Part shown: positions 4,217-7,170 of the stretch, in pieces
How the letters are laid out: every line of letters starts with the position of its first letter
Numbering within the stretch: position 1 is the stretch's first letter
Assembly: GCA_937970115.1 (NCBI GenBank)
Contig: CALBVO010000012.1
Span: 1-7,170 of the forward strand
Direction of reading: 5' to 3'
Length of the DNA: 7,170 nucleotides
Source: Minisyncoccota bacterium
Lineage (GTDB): Bacteria > Patescibacteriota > Minisyncoccia > Phycocordibacterales > UBA1006
Position numbers and translations under genes: made by a program
Notes under the pieces: model-generated
Seen by the model: only the letters and a program-made list of their open reading frames with translations
The model's database searches: none
Told to the model about the DNA's origin: nothing

Positions 4217-4849
4217 ATGAACATCAAGCAACAAAAATTCTTGAAACAAATAGCGATTGCATCTTTGTTTGCTATTGCCTTGGGATTAGTACGTTTTTGT
4301 TTTACCAAACAGACTTCATATATTTGGTTAAATTGGAATTTGTTCTTGGCATTATTACCAATAGGATTTGCCGTACTTGCAGTTACGCTAAAAAAGAAAT
4401 GGTTATCGACCACTATGATATTACTGTGGTTAGGGTTTTTGCCAAATGCACCCTATTTGATTACTGATTTTATTCACCTGGCTGATGTTGGGCCGAAATC
4501 ATTGCTTTGGTTTGATGCGATTATGATCTTTAGTTATAGTTTTGCTGGATTGATGGCATGGGTTCTGAGTTTAAATATTTTGAAAAATCATCTGCATTGG
4601 AAACAATGGTCAGTGTGGTTTATTGCCTTGCTTTCAGGTTTTGGAATATATCTTGGACGTTATATTCGATTTAATACGTGGGATATTATTACTCATCCAT
4701 TATCGTTAATGCGAAAGGTTGGAGAAATTATTCTATCACCGATTACTCATGATCCTGTTATTGCAATGACCGCCGTGTTTATGTGTTTACTTGCAGGAAT
4801 ATATCTTTATACTGAACCACTATTACACTATGAAAAAACCAAAAATTAA
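4217..4849 (+). CDS. DUF1361 family multi-pass inner-membrane protein
   Basis: The 210-residue protein has about six membrane segments: roughly 12-29, 37-57, 65-82, 96-119, 131-150 and 181-199. Two conserved-looking polar/aromatic blocks match the DUF1361 pattern as I know it: FLPNAPYLITDFIHL (74-88), in and just after helix 3, and GRYIRFNTWDI (147-157) after helix 5. Their His, Asp, Asn and Arg residues probably face each other near one membrane surface and could form a binding or active site. The family has no established reaction, and none is proposed. The start at 4217 was chosen because the promoter predicts transcription from that base; the alternative GTG at 4202 adds five residues but lies before the transcript. 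The 3' end overlaps the M16 peptidase gene by 20 bases, indicating an operon and possibly functional linkage at the cell envelope. Confidence 0.85.
   Translation: MNIKQQKFLKQIAIASLFAIALGLVRFCFTKQTSYIWLNWNLFLALLPIGFAVLAVTLKKKWLSTTMILLWLGFLPNAPYLITDFIHLADVGPKSLLWFDAIMIFSYSFAGLMAWVLSLNILKNHLHWKQWSVWFIALLSGFGIYLGRYIRFNTWDIITHPLSLMRKVGEIILSPITHDPVIAMTAVFMCLLAGIYLYTEPLLHYEKTKN
4786..4813 (+). promoter_or_regulatory. Possible internal promoter for the M16 peptidase gene
   Basis: TTTACT (4786-4791) and TATACT (4808-4813, 5/6) are separated by 16 bases, within the last DUF1361 codons. Transcription would start near 4820, ten bases before the M16 ATG, with no Shine-Dalgarno between. It may supplement read-through from the upstream promoter. 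Confidence 0.3.
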
Positions 4850-6107
4850 AACATTACAAAATGGATTGAGTATCATGACGATCCCAACTGATAGTCCTTC
4901 GGTAACGGTTATGTCCTTGGTGAACACTGGTTCGTATTACGAAGAGCAATCGGTAAATGGAATTTCTCATTTTCTTGAACATATGTGTTTCAAGGGAACA
5001 GAAAAACAAACAGGGAAGGAGATTATGCGTTATCTCGATGGTCTTGGTGCAGAAACAAATGCTTTTACCTCCTATGAATTGACTGGTTATTACGTAAAAT
5101 CAGTCACCAAGCATTGGAAAAAAACCCTTGCGGTTGTATCAGATATTTTTCTTAATTCTACCTTTCCGGAAACTGAACTTGAAAAAGAAAAAGGCGTGAT
5201 TATTGGTGAGATTGGAATGTACGAAGATATGCCAATGCGACAGGTTCATGACTTATTTAATGAACTCGTATATGGAAACCAGGCAGCTGGACGAACGATT
5301 CTTGGAACACGTCAAAATATTACACAAATGACACGTGATAATTTTATTGATTACCATAATCAACATTATGTCGCTGAGGCGACAACGATTGTTGTGGCTG
5401 GATACGTCGATCATCGTGACGTTGTAAAAGAAGTAGAAAAGAATTTTGTAGCCATACGTACCTCAAAAAAAATCACAAAGAAAAAAATAACCACTGATCA
5501 ATCAAAAACTCAAATAAAAATTCACACCAAAAAAACTGATCAAACTCATATTGTGATGGGATATCGATCAGTAGGTTATCATCACAAAGACGCTGTTATT
5601 ACAAAAGTCATTGCTTCACTTCTTGGAAATGGAATGAGCTCACGACTATTTGAAAAACTACGTGAAGATATGGGAGTTGGATATTATGTTAATGCAAATA
5701 ATGCGTCAAATAGCGATACAGGAGTCTTGCAAGTATCATGTGGTGTTGATAGTGAACGTGTAGGTGAAGTATTATATGCTATTTATACTGAATTACATCG
5801 TTTGCGAACAGAATTGGTTTCTGATACAGAGTTGAATCGAGTAAAGGAATTTATTATTGGAAACATGCAAATGTCATTAGAATCAACAGATGATCGTGCC
5901 TATTATTATGGTCAACGACATCTCTTTGGATTAAAAATCTCTACGACATCTGAATTCGTACGCCTTATAAAAGAGGTAAGTCCTCGTGACATCAAACGTG
6001 TTGCAAGGAGATTGATTACGGACGAGCAATTAAATATTGCAATGATTGGCCCACATACAAATAAGGATATTTCAAAGTTCAAAAAAGCTTTAAGAAAAAA
6101 ACACTAA
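4830..6107 (+). CDS. M16 family zinc metallopeptidase (processing-peptidase type)
   Basis: The 425-residue protein is the usual size of single-chain two-domain M16B peptidases, which form dimers enclosing a peptide chamber. The inverted zinc motif HFLEH (47-51) supplies two His ligands and the catalytic Glu50. The third ligand is Glu127 in GVIIGEIGMYEDMP, 76 residues after His51, which fits the HxxEH-x(74-76)-E rule. The C-terminal domain has the substrate-binding signature SSRLFEKLRED (270-280) followed by GVGYYV (282-287), with Arg278 and a Tyr at 285 or 286 in the expected places. There is no signal peptide, so the enzyme is probably cytoplasmic or faces the inside of the membrane. Start 4830 fits the family N-terminus (KIKTLQNGLSI) better than the in-frame TTG at 4791. 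The gene overlaps DUF1361 by 20 bases without a Shine-Dalgarno, so coupled translation or the internal promoter is needed. The substrate is unknown. Confidence 0.95.
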   Translation: MKKPKIKTLQNGLSIMTIPTDSPSVTVMSLVNTGSYYEEQSVNGISHFLEHMCFKGTEKQTGKEIMRYLDGLGAETNAFTSYELTGYYVKSVTKHWKKTLAVVSDIFLNSTFPETELEKEKGVIIGEIGMYEDMPMRQVHDLFNELVYGNQAAGRTILGTRQNITQMTRDNFIDYHNQHYVAEATTIVVAGYVDHRDVVKEVEKNFVAIRTSKKITKKKITTDQSKTQIKIHTKKTDQTHIVMGYRSVGYHHKDAVITKVIASLLGNGMSSRLFEKLREDMGVGYYVNANNASNSDTGVLQVSCGVDSERVGEVLYAIYTELHRLRTELVSDTELNRVKEFIIGNMQMSLESTDDRAYYYGQRHLFGLKISTTSEFVRLIKEVSPRDIKRVARRLITDEQLNIAMIGPHTNKDISKFKKALRKKH

Positions 6108-6123
6108 TTAAGTGCTTTTTTTT
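6081..6123. terminator. Bidirectional terminator between M16 peptidase and antiporter genes
   Basis: CACT (6102-6105) pairs with AGTG (6111-6114) and, after one A-C mismatch, A-run 6095-6100 pairs with T-run 6116-6121. A competing stem pairs AAAAAAGC (6081-6088) with GCTTTTTT (6114-6121). Eight T follow on the plus strand (6116-6123) and an A-run gives the U-run for the minus strand. Both stop codons (6105-6107 plus, 6106-6104 minus) overlap within the loop. Confidence 0.75.
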
Positions 6124-7170
6124 CTGACTCAATGAAGTCGTATACTTTAGATTTTTTAAGATATTCTTTTTTATAATAGAACATTCCAACGGATGTCATT
6201 ATATTTATAACCAAAATCGTTATGATTATTGTGATGATAAATTTACCATCGGTACTAATTAATCCTGTTTCTGTTGCAATACCTAGCACAACAAAGGCAA
6301 CAATATCATAGGGCAGCATCCCTAAGCCAAGGAGCACTGCTTCGTGTTCTGGTAATTCTGAAGTTTTTCTCCCTGCGATATAGGCTGACCAGAATTGAAA
6401 GAATGCAACCATTATTCCAGCAATCAATCCATAAGCGATTACATCTCCTGCTTGACTCCAATCAACAATTAATTGCGCACCAAGGTGGATAAAGAATATC
6501 GGACCAATCCATTCCTGTACAAAATAGAAAAATACCCCAAGATTTTTATGGGTAATTGGTGTTTCTTCGTGGGTAACATCGCTTACTTCTGTTTCGTGAT
6601 ACATTTCAACATGAAGAATTAGCCCGGTTAGATATGCCGTAATAGCAGGGTGTAATCCCATGTGATGGGCCACCCATGCAAGTCCAAATATCAGAAGGAG
6701 CGTCATAGGAATACCAATACGCAAGTTTGCCATTACTTTTGATATTTCATAAAACCCTGGAGCTTGTCTAATTTGTACAATAAAATAGGTTAAACGCGCT
6801 AATATTCCATCACGTTGTAATATATTTGGAATATTTAATCGCATATGCATTCGTGCATCAGGTAAAATTAAAAGTCCAAGAGCACCAAATATTCCAAAGG
6901 CCCCAATAATGAGCCCAATTTGCTTTGCAAGATCAATCCATATTTCAGTAAAGGAAACATCTCCACCCTTACTGCTTACTAATAGCGCATACGCAGGAAG
7001 GATACCAACCGCCAAAAGAATGGAAAGGAAGTTATCAGCTACAGATGCTGAGGTTGCCGCATGCGCAGCTCGTGTTTTCTCTAAACCGAGACTTCGCAAA
7101 ACTCCAATCGTATAAGGTATAGCTGTTGAGGTGAATACAAAGCCAGCAACGATTGCTTCGGTTACCGTAA
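6104..7170 (-). CDS. CPA2-type cation/proton antiporter membrane domain (N-terminus outside window)
   Basis: The minus-strand frame is open to the right edge (from 7168), giving about 354 C-terminal residues. The TTG at 7099 is only an internal Leu codon, not the start. The chain is mostly hydrophobic, with nine or so membrane helices in view. Family landmarks of sodium or potassium/proton exchangers appear in order. GFVFTSTAIPYTIGVLRSLG is the first core block. ATSASVADNFLSILLAVGIL is the ion-site helix, with a lone Asp preceded by Ala where relatives have DD, ND or QD. Then come GLHPAITAYLTGLIL and WIGPIFFIHLGAQLIVDW. The late-helix PRGE-like position reads MLPYDIVAFVVLG, lacking the usual Arg. 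The protein ends shortly after the last helix (YYKKEYLKKSKVYDFIESEK), so there is no RCK/TrkA nucleotide-binding domain as in Kef. It probably handles pH or Na+ homeostasis; ion specificity cannot be told. Confidence 0.85.
   Translation of the reverse strand, partial: TVTEAIVAGFVFTSTAIPYTIGVLRSLGLEKTRAAHAATSASVADNFLSILLAVGILPAYALLVSSKGGDVSFTEIWIDLAKQIGLIIGAFGIFGALGLLILPDARMHMRLNIPNILQRDGILARLTYFIVQIRQAPGFYEISKVMANLRIGIPMTLLLIFGLAWVAHHMGLHPAITAYLTGLILHVEMYHETEVSDVTHEETPITHKNLGVFFYFVQEWIGPIFFIHLGAQLIVDWSQAGDVIAYGLIAGIMVAFFQFWSAYIAGRKTSELPEHEAVLLGLGMLPYDIVAFVVLGIATETGLISTDGKFIITIIITILVINIMTSVGMFYYKKEYLKKSKVYDFIESEKKALN

Noticed and set aside
4166..4249. 28-residue N-terminal extension of the winged-helix protein
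   Set aside because: It would start upstream of a perfect TATAAT promoter and run through the divergent gene's start; the extension has no domain features.
4162..4413. Minus-strand ORF of 83 codons
   Set aside because: It is antisense to the start of DUF1361 and covers the divergent promoters; the real minus-strand gene is in a different frame.
6274..6492. Plus-strand ORF of 72 codons
   Set aside because: It is antisense to the antiporter gene, with Gln/Arg-rich composition that mirrors hydrophobic codons on the other strand.
7099..7099. TTG at 7099 as start of the antiporter
   Set aside because: The frame stays open to the window edge and the upstream residues (GFVFTSTAIPYTIGV) belong to the conserved core, so the gene begins outside the window.
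6909..7115. Plus-strand ORF of 68 codons
   Set aside because: It is antisense to the antiporter core helices and has no independent support.

Overview
The window looks like chromosomal DNA from a small-genome, AT-rich bacterium, most plausibly a Patescibacteria (CPR) lineage. The reasons are the compact layout, the low GC content, a single-chain alpha2-type glycyl-tRNA synthetase with a zinc-ribbon insertion, a short M16 peptidase next to a DUF1361 membrane protein, and a near absence of Shine-Dalgarno sequences. The standard code holds: no gene needs UGA read as an amino acid. The lineage assignment is an inference from gene content. No tRNA, rRNA, CRISPR array, insertion sequence, prophage or replication origin was seen.

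Layout, left to right. Bases 2-157 are the C-terminal tail of an unrecognised gene. Bases 161-268 form an elaborate nested inverted repeat ending in a T-run, which is either an unusually long terminator or a small structured RNA. Next is a 67-codon hydrophobic peptide gene (349-552) whose stop codon lies inside its own terminator. The glycyl-tRNA synthetase gene (641-2017) follows, with its own promoter and terminator. A two-gene operon comes next: a class I SAM-dependent methyltransferase (2134-2802) and, one base later, a LOG/SLOG-like Rossmann nucleotide-binding protein (2804-3337). This operon converges on a minus-strand winged-helix protein (3332-4165). A 51-bp divergent promoter region separates that protein from a plus-strand pair, a DUF1361 multi-pass membrane protein (4217-4849) overlapping an M16 zinc peptidase (4830-6107). 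The peptidase converges on a minus-strand CPA2-type cation/proton antiporter that runs off the right edge (6104-7170).

The most consistent signal is in expression architecture, not in a new gene family. At GlyRS, the methyltransferase, the winged-helix gene and DUF1361, a plausible -10 hexamer ends only 6-8 bases before the ATG. The mRNAs would then begin at or within a few bases of the start codon, that is, they would be leaderless. In the divergent region the arrangement is exactly symmetric: a 15-bp inverted repeat is centred midway between the two ATGs, and its arms form the two -35 boxes. Stop codons are repeatedly embedded in terminator hairpins, and both convergent gene pairs share bidirectional terminators that also encode the protein C-termini.

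Functionally, the winged-helix protein is the obvious candidate regulator of itself and of the DUF1361-M16 envelope pair. The methyltransferase and LOG-like protein are probably co-translated and may act on the same small molecule, but the substrate cannot be read from sequence. All promoter, RNA-structure and regulatory calls were made by eye and by hand pairing; no searches or folding software were used.
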